Source of the DNA: UBA8514 sp034933685
GTDB lineage: Bacteria; Bacillota; Clostridia; Lachnospirales; Anaerotignaceae
Reading direction: 5' to 3'
DNA length: 64,000 nt
Assembly (NCBI GenBank): GCA_034933685.1
Contig: JAYFNB010000034.1
Coordinates: 14,444 to 78,443, forward strand
Shown: piece by piece, positions 17,528 to 26,588 of the stretch
Layout: every line of letters begins with the position of its first letter
How positions within the stretch are numbered: the stretch's first letter is position 1
The notes under the pieces: model-generated
What the model was told of the DNA's origin: nothing
Database searches by the model: none
The model's input: the letters and a program-made list of their open reading frames with translations, nothing else
Program-made: the position numbers and the translations under genes

Positions 17528-18898
17528 TCAAACCATTTTTTCTGGTTTGAAAACCTTGTCAAAATCGGCTTCACTCATTAGCTCTAACTTAATTGTTGCT
17601 TCTTTAAGAGATATATTTTCCTTAAATGCCAGCTTAGCAACCTTTGCTGAATTATCATAACCAATATAAGGATTCAATGCCGTCACCAACATTAATGAAT
17701 TGTGCAAATTATGACGCATCTTATCTTTATCAGCCTTTATGCCAACTGCACAGTTTTTGTTAAAAGAGTTAATAACATCTGCTAACAAGCGTACTGATTG
17801 TAGAAAATTGTAAACAGTTACCGGTAAGAAAACATTCAATTGAAAGTTGCCTTGGGATGCTGCCATACCAACAGCTGTATCGTTAGCAATAACCTGCACA
17901 GCAACCATGGTAACTGCTTCGCACTGAGTAGGATTAACTTTACCAGGCATTATAGAACTTCCCGGCTCATTGGCAGGGATTGTTATTTCTCCCAAACCAT
18001 CCCGTGGGCCACTGGCTAACCAACGTACATCATTAGCTATTTTCATCATATTTGCCGCCAAAGCTTTTAATGCTCCATGAGCAAAAACCATATCATCAAG
18101 ACTCGTTAAAGCGTGGAATTTATTTTTGGCTGTTACAAAAGGAATACCAGTATTTTCTTTCACATAGCCGGCAACAGTAACATCAAAATCCTTAGGAGCA
18201 TTAAGTCCTGTTCCAACAGCTGTACCACCCAAAGCTAGTTCACACAAACCTTTTTCTGCTAGCATAATATCTTGTTTGCTTTTTTCCAGCATATTGCGCC
18301 ATCCGGATATTTCTTGGGAAAAAGCAATAGGTACGGCATCCTGTAAATGCGTTCTACCCGTGGTAACTATACCACGATTATCTTTTTCTAATTTTTTAAA
18401 AGTGGCTATCAATCCATCAATAGCAGGAAATAACATCTCTCTTATTTCCATAACGGAAGCAATATGCATAGCAGTCGGAAAAGTATCATTGGAGCTTTGC
18501 GACATATTGACGTGATCATTGGGGTGCAATAATTTTTCTTTAGCAATTTCATTACCGCGCCCAGCAATAACTTCATTTACGTTCATATTTGACTGAGTCC
18601 CACTACCCGTTTGCCACACCGCTAATGGAAAATGTCCCTCCAATTTACCTGCAATTATTTCATCACAAACCTGTGCTATTAATTTACACCTTTTAGCATC
18701 TAGTTTTCCCAATTTTTTATTGGCCATAGCAGCCGATTTTTTTAAATAACCAAAAGCTTTGATAATTTCAACAGGCATTTTCTCAATACCAATTTCGAAA
18801 TTTTCTAGGCTTCTTTCTGTTTGTGCAGCCCAATACTTATCTGCCGGAACCATAATTTCACCCATAGAATCTTTCTCTTTACGATACTTTGTTGCCAT
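17528..18898 (-). CDS. fumC: Class II fumarate hydratase
   Basis: Iron-independent fumarase interconverting fumarate and malate. 456 residues from ATG 18898, which has GAGGAGGG upstream; a longer frame adds 17 unlikely residues. The superfamily signature GSSIMPGKVNP is at about residue 315. Other active-site blocks are TGSGTQSNMNVNEV, HPNDHVNMSQSSNDTFPTAMH and TGRTHLQDAVP. It stands alone with a terminator downstream. In propionate-forming Negativicutes it belongs to the succinate branch, but no neighbours here confirm that. Confidence 0.95.
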   Translation of the reverse strand: MATKYRKEKDSMGEIMVPADKYWAAQTERSLENFEIGIEKMPVEIIKAFGYLKKSAAMANKKLGKLDAKRCKLIAQVCDEIIAGKLEGHFPLAVWQTGSGTQSNMNVNEVIAGRGNEIAKEKLLHPNDHVNMSQSSNDTFPTAMHIASVMEIREMLFPAIDGLIATFKKLEKDNRGIVTTGRTHLQDAVPIAFSQEISGWRNMLEKSKQDIMLAEKGLCELALGGTAVGTGLNAPKDFDVTVAGYVKENTGIPFVTAKNKFHALTSLDDMVFAHGALKALAANMMKIANDVRWLASGPRDGLGEITIPANEPGSSIMPGKVNPTQCEAVTMVAVQVIANDTAVGMAASQGNFQLNVFLPVTVYNFLQSVRLLADVINSFNKNCAVGIKADKDKMRHNLHNSLMLVTALNPYIGYDNSAKVAKLAFKENISLKEATIKLELMSEADFDKVFKPEKMV

Positions 18899-19053
18899 AA
18901 AATATACCCTCCTCTTCCTATTTGTTACTTTTATTTTTTTGTCTCCCAAACATTATCTTTTATAACGTTATTATAACATTATTTTAATTTTTTTGTTTTA
19001 TTTCGGACTATTTTAAGTTGTTTTATATTTATTTTTCTATGCGCACTAACCCA

Positions 19054-19098
19054 AAAGCCCCACTTAAACGGCATCATTAGCTGTTCAAATGGGGCTTT
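19054..19098. terminator. Hairpin between fumC and ferritin
   Basis: AAAGCCCCA and TGGGGCTTT pair, with further partial pairing inside. It lies about 70 bp past the ferritin stop on the minus strand. The T tract is short on both strands, so termination may be weak. Confidence 0.55.
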
Positions 19099-19165
19099 AA
19101 TTAATATATCATACGTGTGAATCTAAATTAAACTAACCAATTGCCAAAATACTTTAATTCGCATT

Positions 19166-19651
19166 TTACTTGCGATAGCTCAATTCTTTATCAATATACA
19201 TAAGCGGTGCCCCTTTTTCTCCAACCATTTTTAACTTTTCAATGATTGCACAAGCACTACTTTCTTCCTCAACCTGCTCAGAAATAAACCATTGTAATAA
19301 AACTTGTACCGGATAATCTTTTTCGGCAATCGCTGTCTCATATAGCTTGTTTATGCTGGCAGTAATAAATTTCTCATGTTTCAATACTTCTTCAAAGAGA
19401 GCCTTAGGAGAGCCAAATTCGCAGGGTGGCTCTGCAATTGCCCCAAGCTTGACTGTGCCGCCTCTCTCCAAAAGATGATTAAGAAACTTCATAGCATGCT
19501 CAATTTCTTCTTGATACTGAACTTTTAGCCATTTAGCAAAACCCGGTAAATTTTCTTTTTCACAATAGGCTGACATAGCCAAATATAAATAAGATGAATA
19601 AAACTCTTTCTGAATTTGCGCATTAATAGCGACTTGCATTTCCTCTTTCAT
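19166..19651 (-). CDS. Ferritin (non-heme)
   Basis: 161-residue four-helix ferritin that stores iron and limits iron-driven oxidative damage. The ferroxidase residues are visible: Glu in QIQKEFYSSYLY, E-x-x-H in QYQEEIEHAMKF, and Glu/Gln in the third and fourth helices (WFISEQVEEESSA). GAGGAGGATG precedes the ATG. No heme-binding Met of bacterioferritin was seen. It is in the same direction as the small gene and pirin upstream and may share regulation. Confidence 0.93.
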   Translation of the reverse strand: MKEEMQVAINAQIQKEFYSSYLYLAMSAYCEKENLPGFAKWLKVQYQEEIEHAMKFLNHLLERGGTVKLGAIAEPPCEFGSPKALFEEVLKHEKFITASINKLYETAIAEKDYPVQVLLQWFISEQVEEESSACAIIEKLKMVGEKGAPLMYIDKELSYRK

Positions 19652-19712
19652 AAAATCATCCTCCTCTAAATTAACTTACGCTATAATTATACATTTTTCA
19701 ATGTACATACAA

Positions 19713-19928
19713 CTATTTATGTGTTTTAAGCTCAGCCGCTGTTAAACCATCTACATAAGCTGTCAATAATTTATCCTCTGCTGCGCAGCTTTGTTTGTAG
19801 TACCAATCGCGAACAGCCTCACTTATTTCTTCATCAGTTCCTTCTGCCTTAAAAGGGTAAACAGCAATCAATTTTTCTGTTGTCTTATCTCTTAAACCAA
19901 TTTTTTCTGCATTGGCTAATTTTTTCAT
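19713..19928 (-). CDS. Small conserved-looking hypothetical protein (71 aa)
   Basis: ATG at 19928 with GAAGGAG upstream. The product is soluble and acidic, with the sequence LRDKTTEKLIAVYPF followed by a helical stretch containing two Cys-free and one Cys-bearing segment (KQSCAAEDKLL) and ending AAELKTHK. I do not recognise the family. It lies 32 bp after the pirin gene and 61 bp before ferritin, which suggests an operon with a link to redox or iron homeostasis. Confidence 0.65.
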   Translation of the reverse strand: MKKLANAEKIGLRDKTTEKLIAVYPFKAEGTDEEISEAVRDWYYKQSCAAEDKLLTAYVDGLTAAELKTHK

Positions 19929-19960
19929 AATAAAATCTCCTTCGTCGTGGCTATATATTT

Positions 19961-20815
19961 TCACACTTTAATAAACTTATTTTCTTCTAATTCTTTAAAA
20001 GCAATATTCAATTCTTCTTTCGTATTCATAACTATGGGTCCTCCCCAAGCGATGGGTTCATGCAATGGAGTGGCTGCCATAAGTAAAAATCTAACTCCCT
20101 TTTCAGATGCCTTAACTTTCAAAACATCTCCCTCACCAAATAATACCGCATGCTTTTCTTCAATAGCATTTTTCTGGTCTTGTCCAAAATTACCTGACCC
20201 GTAAAATATGTAAATGAACAAAGTCTCTTCATGCGTAACATCTATAGCCCAATCGGCTTCAGCCTCTAGTTCCACATCCAAAAGCAGTGGCTTTATATAA
20301 TCCCCCTCAACAGCACCTTTATGGTTCTTATATGTTCCACCAATAATATGTATTTTACTATTATTTTCCTTGATTACTGGAATATCTTGATTTGTTATCC
20401 CATGGTATTTTGGCGGTACCATCTTATCCTTAGCGGGCAAATTAAGCCACAACTGTACACCAAGCATTCTTTTGCTCACCTGAGGCATCTCTTGATGAAT
20501 AATGCCTGAACCTGCAGTCATCCACTGACATTCACCATCTAAAATACTGCCCTTATTCCCTAAGCTGTCGCCGTGTTCAATATCACCTTGCAACAAATAT
20601 GTTATTGTTTCAATACCTCTATGTGGATGCCAAGGAAAGCCTTTTATATAGTCTGCTGGGTTTGATGAATCAAAAGCATCCAGCATAAGAAAAGGATCAA
20701 ACTCACTTGTATCGTTATGTCCAATGACTCTTACAAGTTTAACACCTGCACCATCTTGTGTATGTATTCCTGCAACAATTTTATTTACAGCCCTTATAGT
20801 TTTCATAATAGACAT
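19961..20815 (-). CDS. Pirin family protein
   Basis: Bicupin of 284 residues. The N-terminal cupin has the metal-binding signature HPHRGIETITYLLQG and later GIIHQEMP, which give the three His and one Glu ligands of pirins. The C-terminal cupin (from residue about 180) has no obvious metal set, as usual. Some bacterial pirins have quercetinase activity; others bind partner enzymes, so the reaction here is open. ATG 20815 was preferred because AGGA lies 9 nt upstream; ATGs at 20833 and 20806 are also in frame. Confidence 0.9.
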   Translation of the reverse strand: MSIMKTIRAVNKIVAGIHTQDGAGVKLVRVIGHNDTSEFDPFLMLDAFDSSNPADYIKGFPWHPHRGIETITYLLQGDIEHGDSLGNKGSILDGECQWMTAGSGIIHQEMPQVSKRMLGVQLWLNLPAKDKMVPPKYHGITNQDIPVIKENNSKIHIIGGTYKNHKGAVEGDYIKPLLLDVELEAEADWAIDVTHEETLFIYIFYGSGNFGQDQKNAIEEKHAVLFGEGDVLKVKASEKGVRFLLMAATPLHEPIAWGGPIVMNTKEELNIAFKELEENKFIKV

Positions 20816-20951
20816 CAACTCATTTCCTATCATTTTTATATGCTATAAATATTAATTCGCCACCCAAGTGCTTTTCTCCTTTTTTTTATCGGAATTTCAC
20901 AAAAAATAGTATAAAAAAGGAGTGACATGTATTTGTCACTCCCAGCATTAA

Positions 20952-21680
20952 TTAATGGTTCAGTATTCTACTCAAGAACATTCTTGTTCTTTCATTCTTT
21001 GGATTAGAAAAAAATTCCTGAGGTGGTGCTTCTTCTAAAATAACTCCCTCATCCATAAAAACAACCCGATCGGCAACCTCACGCGCAAAACCCATTTCAT
21101 GGGTTACTACTACCATGGTCATGCCATCCCGAGCTAAACCTTTTATTACTTCCAAAACCTCAGAAATCATTTCCGGATCAAGTGCAGACGTAGGTTCATC
21201 AAAAAGCATTACCTGAGGATGCATTGCCAAAGCTCTGGCAATGGCTACCCGTTGCTGCTGTCCACCTGATAACTTTGAAGGATAGACAAATGCTTTTTCC
21301 GGTAGACCTACTTTTATCAATAAAGCTTTAGCAATTTCTTCTGCTTCAGCACGAGACTTATTTTGTACATGAATAGGTCCAATAGTAACATTGTCTAAAA
21401 CATTTTTATGATTAAAAAGATTGAATTGTTGAAATACCATTCCAGTTAGTTGGCGAGCCTTGTATAAGTTGGCTTCTGAAGCATGGACTAAAAAGTCATC
21501 AATACAAACTTCTCCGCCCTCAATGGTCTCCAGTCCGTTTATTGTTCTTAAAAGCGTGCTCTTACCTGAACCACTTGGGCCAATAATTACGACAACCTCA
21601 CCTTGTGCTACGGTTAGAGAAACATCCTTTAGTACTTCAAGGGAACCATAATTTTTATAAACATTCTTTAATTTAATCAC
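20952..21680 (-). CDS. Polar amino-acid ABC transporter, ATP-binding protein
   Basis: 242-residue GlnQ/HisP-type ATPase. Walker A GPSGSGKST, signature LSGGQQQRVAIARAL, Walker B VMLFDEPTSALDPE and the switch His (VVVTHEMGFA) are intact. The GTG start overlaps the permease stop by 8 bp, so the two are translationally coupled. It energises the importer made of the next two genes; substrate is not determined by this subunit. Confidence 0.93.
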   Translation of the reverse strand: MIKLKNVYKNYGSLEVLKDVSLTVAQGEVVVIIGPSGSGKSTLLRTINGLETIEGGEVCIDDFLVHASEANLYKARQLTGMVFQQFNLFNHKNVLDNVTIGPIHVQNKSRAEAEEIAKALLIKVGLPEKAFVYPSKLSGGQQQRVAIARALAMHPQVMLFDEPTSALDPEMISEVLEVIKGLARDGMTMVVVTHEMGFAREVADRVVFMDEGVILEEAPPQEFFSNPKNERTRMFLSRILNH

Positions 21681-22329
21681 TTTCAGCCAGCCTTTCTTCC
21701 AGTTTTCTCACCGCCAAGGACAAGCCAAATGATAATATGAAGTAAAAGGCAGCGATAGCAAACCATACTTCGAAAGCACGGAAAGTAATAGTAACAATAT
21801 TTTTGGCTACATAGGTCAAATCTGTAACAGCAATAACCGAAACAAGGGAAGAATCCTTAATCAGAGTAATAAACTGTCCAGCCAAAGGCGGTAAAATCCT
21901 TTTAATCGCTTGTGGTAATATAATCAAGCGCATTACCTGCCATTCAGTCATACCAATAGAAAGAGCTGCTTCTCGCTGTCCACGATGGATTGACCTAATC
22001 CCAGCTCTAATAATTTCTGTAATATATGCACCGGAAAAAAATGACAGCGCCAATACCGAAGCAACCATGGGACTAAGGTTGAAAAATACTCCTAACCCAA
22101 AATAAATAAATAAAATTTGAATTAAAAGTGGCGTGTTTCTTATCCACTCAACATAAATATTACCTATGCTACGCAACAGTAATGATTTAGACGTGCGGCA
22201 AAGCGCTCCGCCAACCCCCATAATACTGCCCAAAATAATTGACATAACAGAAATTTTAATGGTCATAAATAGACCATCCATAATCGCAGGTAAATACTCT
22301 ATTAGAACGCTAAAATCTAAATGTTGCAA
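21673..22329 (-). CDS. Polar amino-acid ABC transporter, permease
   Basis: 218-residue HisM/GlnP-type membrane subunit with about five helices. The coupling-helix motif GAYITEIIRAGIRSIHRGQREAA (read in parts) and SIGMTEWQVMRLIILPQAIK is typical. Start is a TTG with GGAGG 9 nt upstream. It forms the transmembrane channel with the ATPase just downstream and is fed by the lipoprotein upstream. Confidence 0.9.
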   Translation of the reverse strand: MQHLDFSVLIEYLPAIMDGLFMTIKISVMSIILGSIMGVGGALCRTSKSLLLRSIGNIYVEWIRNTPLLIQILFIYFGLGVFFNLSPMVASVLALSFFSGAYITEIIRAGIRSIHRGQREAALSIGMTEWQVMRLIILPQAIKRILPPLAGQFITLIKDSSLVSVIAVTDLTYVAKNIVTITFRAFEVWFAIAAFYFILSFGLSLAVRKLEERLAESD

Positions 22330-22355
22330 AGTTCACAACCTCCAATTATAAGAAC

Positions 22356-23177
22356 TTATTTCTTGGCTGGAACCATATCCCACCACTTCATATCAACAAA
22401 CCAATAATCATAATTTTTCTTGTATTCTGGACTGGCCTTATATTTTGCCACAAACTTATTTACCGCAGCTACAAGTTCTGGATTGCCCTTAGGAATCGCT
22501 ATGCCAAGATTTTCCGTTGTGAAAGGCTTAAGTACCGTATATGTTTTCTCAGGATTTCTTTTATTATAAATAGCTACCCAAGGTACTTCATGAATAACTG
22601 CAACGGCATTTCCATTCAAAAGTTCAAGACCCGCCATTGCCGAACCATCGAATTTTTTAACGGTTGCGTTCTTAAACATTTTAGTAGCCGTCTGATCAGC
22701 CGTTGTCCCCATGGAAACGGCGATAACATTTCCGGTTTTATCTAAATCCTCCCAAGTCTTAACATTAGGATAGTTTTTATTAACCAAAAGTGCCTGCCCA
22801 GAAGTAAAGTAAGTGTCGGAAAAATCTACAACCTCTTTGCGCTTATCTGTAACAGTCATACCGGCAATAACAACGTCAACTTTCTTAGCTTGCAAAGCAG
22901 GTATTAGACCACTGAAAGCATAGTTTTGGAATTCCACTTTTACGCCTAGTTCCTTTCCCAAAGCATTAGCTACATCAATATCATAACCAACCAATTTGCC
23001 ATCTTTATCTGCCATTTCAAACGGATAATATCCTGTAGCTGTACCGACGACAATCTTACCATTTTTTTTAATAGTATCTAATGCTGTTTCTTTTTTTGTA
23101 CTGCCACAACCAGCCATTGCTGTTGCAAACAGACAAAAAGTCAGTACACCTGCAATTTTTTTCATCCAGTTTTTCAA
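22356..23177 (-). CDS. Amino-acid ABC transporter, substrate-binding lipoprotein
   Basis: 273 residues. A signal peptide ends in the lipobox MAGC, so the mature protein is tethered by a diacylglyceryl-Cys. The rest is a type 2 periplasmic-binding protein of the SBP_bac_3 family: GKIVVGTATGYYPFEM, GYDIDVANALGKELGV, VDVVIAGMTVTDKRK and the hinge block LLVNKN. The conserved Arg in TDKRKEVVDFS contacts the ligand carboxylate. The start is a TTG with GGGGGA upstream. The specific amino acid cannot be assigned. Confidence 0.9.
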   Translation of the reverse strand: MKNWMKKIAGVLTFCLFATAMAGCGSTKKETALDTIKKNGKIVVGTATGYYPFEMADKDGKLVGYDIDVANALGKELGVKVEFQNYAFSGLIPALQAKKVDVVIAGMTVTDKRKEVVDFSDTYFTSGQALLVNKNYPNVKTWEDLDKTGNVIAVSMGTTADQTATKMFKNATVKKFDGSAMAGLELLNGNAVAVIHEVPWVAIYNKRNPEKTYTVLKPFTTENLGIAIPKGNPELVAAVNKFVAKYKASPEYKKNYDYWFVDMKWWDMVPAKK

Positions 23178-23354
23178 AATAATTCCCCCTGTTTGTTTTT
23201 ATTGTAAACTAAATTACCCGCTTTGCTCAATGCCTCTTTAAGCACTGTAACCACCTCATAATTTTAACACCATCACCTATAGGGTGTCCAGTAAAAATTA
23301 GACTGAAAAAAGATTCTTTACCCTAGAAACATGTGGGCATGCAGACAAATTAAA

Positions 23355-23400
23355 GAAACCGCAAGCATACTAAGTGCATTAATTAGCTGCTTACGGTTTC
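23355..23400 (-). terminator. Terminator of the second amino-acid transporter operon
   Basis: GAAACCGTAAGCA and TGCTTGCGGTTTC pair with one mismatch; TTTAATTTG follows on the minus strand. It lies 78 bp after the stop of the downstream ATPase gene. The remaining bases up to 23177 hold no gene; the promoter of the 22,356 operon should be there but I saw no clear consensus. Confidence 0.65.
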
Positions 23401-23477
23401 ATTAACCTATAAAAACAATTTTTCTATGAGTTTAATTTATTCTCTATCCATTAAACTACCTACCAAAGAATAGGCTA

Positions 23478-24218
23478 TTACCTATTACTAAACCGTGCAA
23501 GAAATTTTCGAGTCCTTTCTTCTTTAGGATTTTCAATAATATCTCTCGGTTCTCCTGTTTCAACTACTACGCCGCCTTCCATAAAAATCACCTGATCTGC
23601 AACATCTCTAGCAAATCCTATTTCATGAGTTACTACGATCATAGTTGAATTTTCTTCTTTCGCAATTTTTTTCATAATCTCAAGCACTTCACCCACTAGC
23701 TCTGGGTCAAGAGCTGAGGTTGGTTCATCAAAAAGGATTACTTTTGGATTTAGCGCAAGAGCTCTGGCAATGCCTACACGTTGTTGCTGCCCACCGGAGA
23801 GTTGAACAGGATAAAAATGTTCTCGGTTTATCATACCAACTTTTTCTAAATAATATTCTGCTTTTATTAATGCTTCATATCTTCCCATTTTTTGCACTAA
23901 AACTAGCCCTTCTTTTACATTTTCCAAGGCAGTCATATTGGCAAAAAGGTTATAATTCTGAAAAACCATTGCTGTGTTACGTCTTACTTCCAGTATTTCT
24001 TTTTTTGAAGCCGCGGCCATATCAAAGACTTTATCATCAAGAATCATAGTACCTTTATCTGCCGGCTCCAAGAAATTTATAGAACGTAATAGAGTTGTTT
24101 TACCACTACCACTTGGTCCAAGTATCACCGTTACTGAACCCGTGGGAACTTCAATACTAACGCCTTTTAGAACCTCTGTACTGCCAAAAGATTTATGAAC
24201 ATTTTCGAGTTTAATCAT
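23478..24218 (-). CDS. Amino-acid (cystine-type?) ABC transporter, ATP-binding protein
   Basis: 246 residues with Walker A GPSGSGKTT, signature LSGGQQQRVGIARAL, Walker B VILFDEPTSALDPE and switch His in VVTHEIGFARD. The ATG overlaps the upstream permease stop by 4 bp (ATGA). Last gene of the five-gene unit that starts with the C-S lyase at 27,827. The cystine or methionine-derivative substrate is inferred from that enzyme. Confidence 0.92.
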   Translation of the reverse strand: MIKLENVHKSFGSTEVLKGVSIEVPTGSVTVILGPSGSGKTTLLRSINFLEPADKGTMILDDKVFDMAAASKKEILEVRRNTAMVFQNYNLFANMTALENVKEGLVLVQKMGRYEALIKAEYYLEKVGMINREHFYPVQLSGGQQQRVGIARALALNPKVILFDEPTSALDPELVGEVLEIMKKIAKEENSTMIVVTHEIGFARDVADQVIFMEGGVVVETGEPRDIIENPKEERTRKFLARFSNR

Positions 24219-24931
24219 TTGCTAGTACCCCTTTTAAAATATGATAAATTATATTCAAGTACAGATGCTAATTTTTCAAAACATATGCTAGTACTCCAAT
24301 ATAGGCAAGCTGTTACTATATAAACTTCTAAGTAGGCATTATTATTTGATGCTAAAACATTGGCCGCTCCAAATAGTTCTATTACCGATATCATAAAAGC
24401 AATTGATGTTCCTTTTAAAAGGTTTAAAAATTGGTTAGCCATCATAGGTGTAGCAAAGACAGCAGCTTGCGGCAGAATGATTCTAAAGAAAGCTTGGTTC
24501 CATGTCATCCCTATAGATAATGCCGCTTCAGTTTGCCCCACATTTACGGACTGCAAAGCTCCGCGAAAAATTTCCGCAAGATAGGCTCCCGTATGTAAAG
24601 TAAGTCCTAAGGCAGCAAAAGCTATTGGAGGTATTCCACTAAGCAGCATAGCTGATTTATTTGTACCGGAAACCGCCATAAGCAAGACAGGAATACCAAA
24701 AAACGCAAGGTAAATAAGAATCATTGATGGTAAAGCACGTCCTAGAAGAACATATATATCACCAATTTTCCCTAGGATCGGCACCTTTTTATAACGCAAT
24801 ATTGTAACCATCAGGGCCAACAAACATGACATAATCATAGTCCCTACTGCCAGTCCTAGAGTTATTGGTACATATTTTATAAGATGTTCGAAAATTTCCA
24901 GAAGGAAAACAGGATCAAGAAAATTATCCAT
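24215..24931 (-). CDS. Amino-acid ABC transporter, permease (second of pair)
   Basis: 238 residues, about five to six membrane helices. The conserved cytoplasmic loop is seen as YLAEIFRGALQSVNVGQTEA and SIGMTWNQAFFRIILPQAA. It pairs with the next permease gene upstream to form a heterodimeric channel, as in TcyL/TcyM-type cystine importers. A weak GGAAAGGA ribosome site lies 12 nt upstream. Confidence 0.88.
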   Translation of the reverse strand: MDNFLDPVFLLEIFEHLIKYVPITLGLAVGTMIMSCLLALMVTILRYKKVPILGKIGDIYVLLGRALPSMILIYLAFFGIPVLLMAVSGTNKSAMLLSGIPPIAFAALGLTLHTGAYLAEIFRGALQSVNVGQTEAALSIGMTWNQAFFRIILPQAAVFATPMMANQFLNLLKGTSIAFMISVIELFGAANVLASNNNAYLEVYIVTACLYWSTSICFEKLASVLEYNLSYFKRGTSK

Positions 24932-24960
24932 AATAACAGCTATCCTTTCCGCTTAATTGT

Positions 24961-25659
24961 TTACGAAACTGTTGAGTTTTTCATTCTGGTACAACGTTCA
25001 AGCATCATAGTGCCTAGTTGTACCAAAAAGCACAGACAAATATAAATAACCGCAATATCAATATAAAGTTCTAGATGCCTGTAACTAAATGAACCCATTA
25101 ACTCTGCACGACGCATCATGTCTACAACACCAACGTTAAAAATAAGGGCTGTACTTTTAAGTGTTGATACCACGTTATTGCCTAAAGCAGGTATCGCCAT
25201 CCTAAAAGCTTGAGGGATAACCACCCTTGTATATGCACTATATCCTGTCATACCAATAGATTTAGCTGCCTCCATTTGTCCTTTATCAACAGCTAGGATA
25301 CTGCCACGCATAATTTCTGCAATGTAACCTCCTTCATGCAAGCTCATAACTAAGAAAACATACAATATTCCTGGAATAGAACGCGGATTTTCCATTCCAA
25401 AATAATTCAGAACTTGCGGCATTCCAAAACAAATCAAATAAAGTTGTACCAAAAATGGTGTGCCTCTTATAAATGATACATAAACAGCACAAACTTTATC
25501 CAATAGTCTAATGGCATTAATACGAGTAAGAGCAATAATGCAGCCTAAAATTATTGCAAAAAATTCTGATACAACTGTTACAAGAATAGTTACGTCAACC
25601 ATAGACAGCAGCGTTGGAAAAGACTTAATCATATACTCAAAACTAAATATAGTTCCCAT
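24961..25659 (-). CDS. Amino-acid ABC transporter, permease (first of pair)
   Basis: 232 residues with the same architecture: SFIRGTPFLVQLYLI, GGYIAEIMRGSILAVDKGQ and SIGMTGYSAYTRVVIPQAF. AAGGTGG precedes the ATG. It is 29 bp upstream of its partner permease and 67 bp downstream of the binding protein. Confidence 0.88.
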   Translation of the reverse strand: MGTIFSFEYMIKSFPTLLSMVDVTILVTVVSEFFAIILGCIIALTRINAIRLLDKVCAVYVSFIRGTPFLVQLYLICFGMPQVLNYFGMENPRSIPGILYVFLVMSLHEGGYIAEIMRGSILAVDKGQMEAAKSIGMTGYSAYTRVVIPQAFRMAIPALGNNVVSTLKSTALIFNVGVVDMMRRAELMGSFSYRHLELYIDIAVIYICLCFLVQLGTMMLERCTRMKNSTVS

Positions 25660-25726
25660 GGAAAACCACCTTACAAAAACTTATTTTGTGGCAACAGTAA
25701 AATATTTCTTGCATTTATTATTGTAT

Positions 25727-26569
25727 TTACGCTTTTAATTGAGGAACAGAATAATCTTTGCCAAGAATTTTTTCTGATAGTTTCTTCAGAGTGCCATCTG
25801 CACGCATTTCTTTAACGGTAGCATCTATTTTGTCGGCAAGAGCTTGCCCTTTTTCACTTTTCTTTAGTGCAAAGAATGTTGGATCACTAGCAATTACAGG
25901 ACCCACAGCCTTTATATCAAGGCCTAATATTTTTTTGGCATCATCAATAGTAACCTCATATTGCGGTGTTGCATCAGCCCGTCCTGTTATAACAAGATTT
26001 GCACATTCAGTGAAGCCCTTATCCGTAAATACAAATTCTATTTTGGGATTAGCAGTTTGATTATACTCTTCTAATTGGCGAGCAACTTCTGAACTTGCCG
26101 TCACCGCTACTTTTTTGCCACGCAAATCATCTATGCTGTTAATATTGTTTTCATTACCTCTTACAGCAATCTTGCGACTAGTATAGTTGTTAACCTCTTT
26201 GGTCCAAATACTTTTTTCAGCACGTTTTTTATTAAAGGTAATTTGGTTTGCAATAATATCTACCTGTCCAGATTCTAATCCAAGAAAACCAGCATCAACA
26301 CTCATAGTTTTGAATTCGAATTTAATATCAGGATTTCTTTTTTCAACCTCTTTTAAAATCTCAATATCGTACCCTGTAAGTACCCCTTTGTCATCCACAT
26401 AGGTAAAAGGACGGAATGTGCCACGAGTAGCAACCACATATGTCTTCTTTTCGACTTTTTTATTGTCTGTTTTTTTCTCAGCCCCGCCGCAACCTGTCAT
26501 TATAGCCAGAGATGCTACCATAGTTATTGCTACAAGAATTGTCCCTAGTTTTTTCAGATTAAATTTCAT
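25727..26569 (-). CDS. Amino-acid ABC transporter, substrate-binding lipoprotein (cystine-type?)
   Basis: 280 residues from ATG 26569 (GGAG 10 nt upstream; the GTG three codons earlier would sit on the ribosome site). The signal peptide ends in the lipobox MTGC. The mature part is an SBP_bac_3 protein with GYDIEILKEVEKRNPD, GFLGLESGQVDIIANQIT and ITGRADATPQYEVTI. The sequence resembles cystine-binding proteins in overall layout. It is placed directly after the C-S lyase gene, which supports import of cystine, cystathionine or a related thioether. Confidence 0.88.
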   Translation of the reverse strand: MKFNLKKLGTILVAITMVASLAIMTGCGGAEKKTDNKKVEKKTYVVATRGTFRPFTYVDDKGVLTGYDIEILKEVEKRNPDIKFEFKTMSVDAGFLGLESGQVDIIANQITFNKKRAEKSIWTKEVNNYTSRKIAVRGNENNINSIDDLRGKKVAVTASSEVARQLEEYNQTANPKIEFVFTDKGFTECANLVITGRADATPQYEVTIDDAKKILGLDIKAVGPVIASDPTFFALKKSEKGQALADKIDATVKEMRADGTLKKLSEKILGKDYSVPQLKA

Positions 26570-26588
26570 CACTTTCACTCTCCTTATT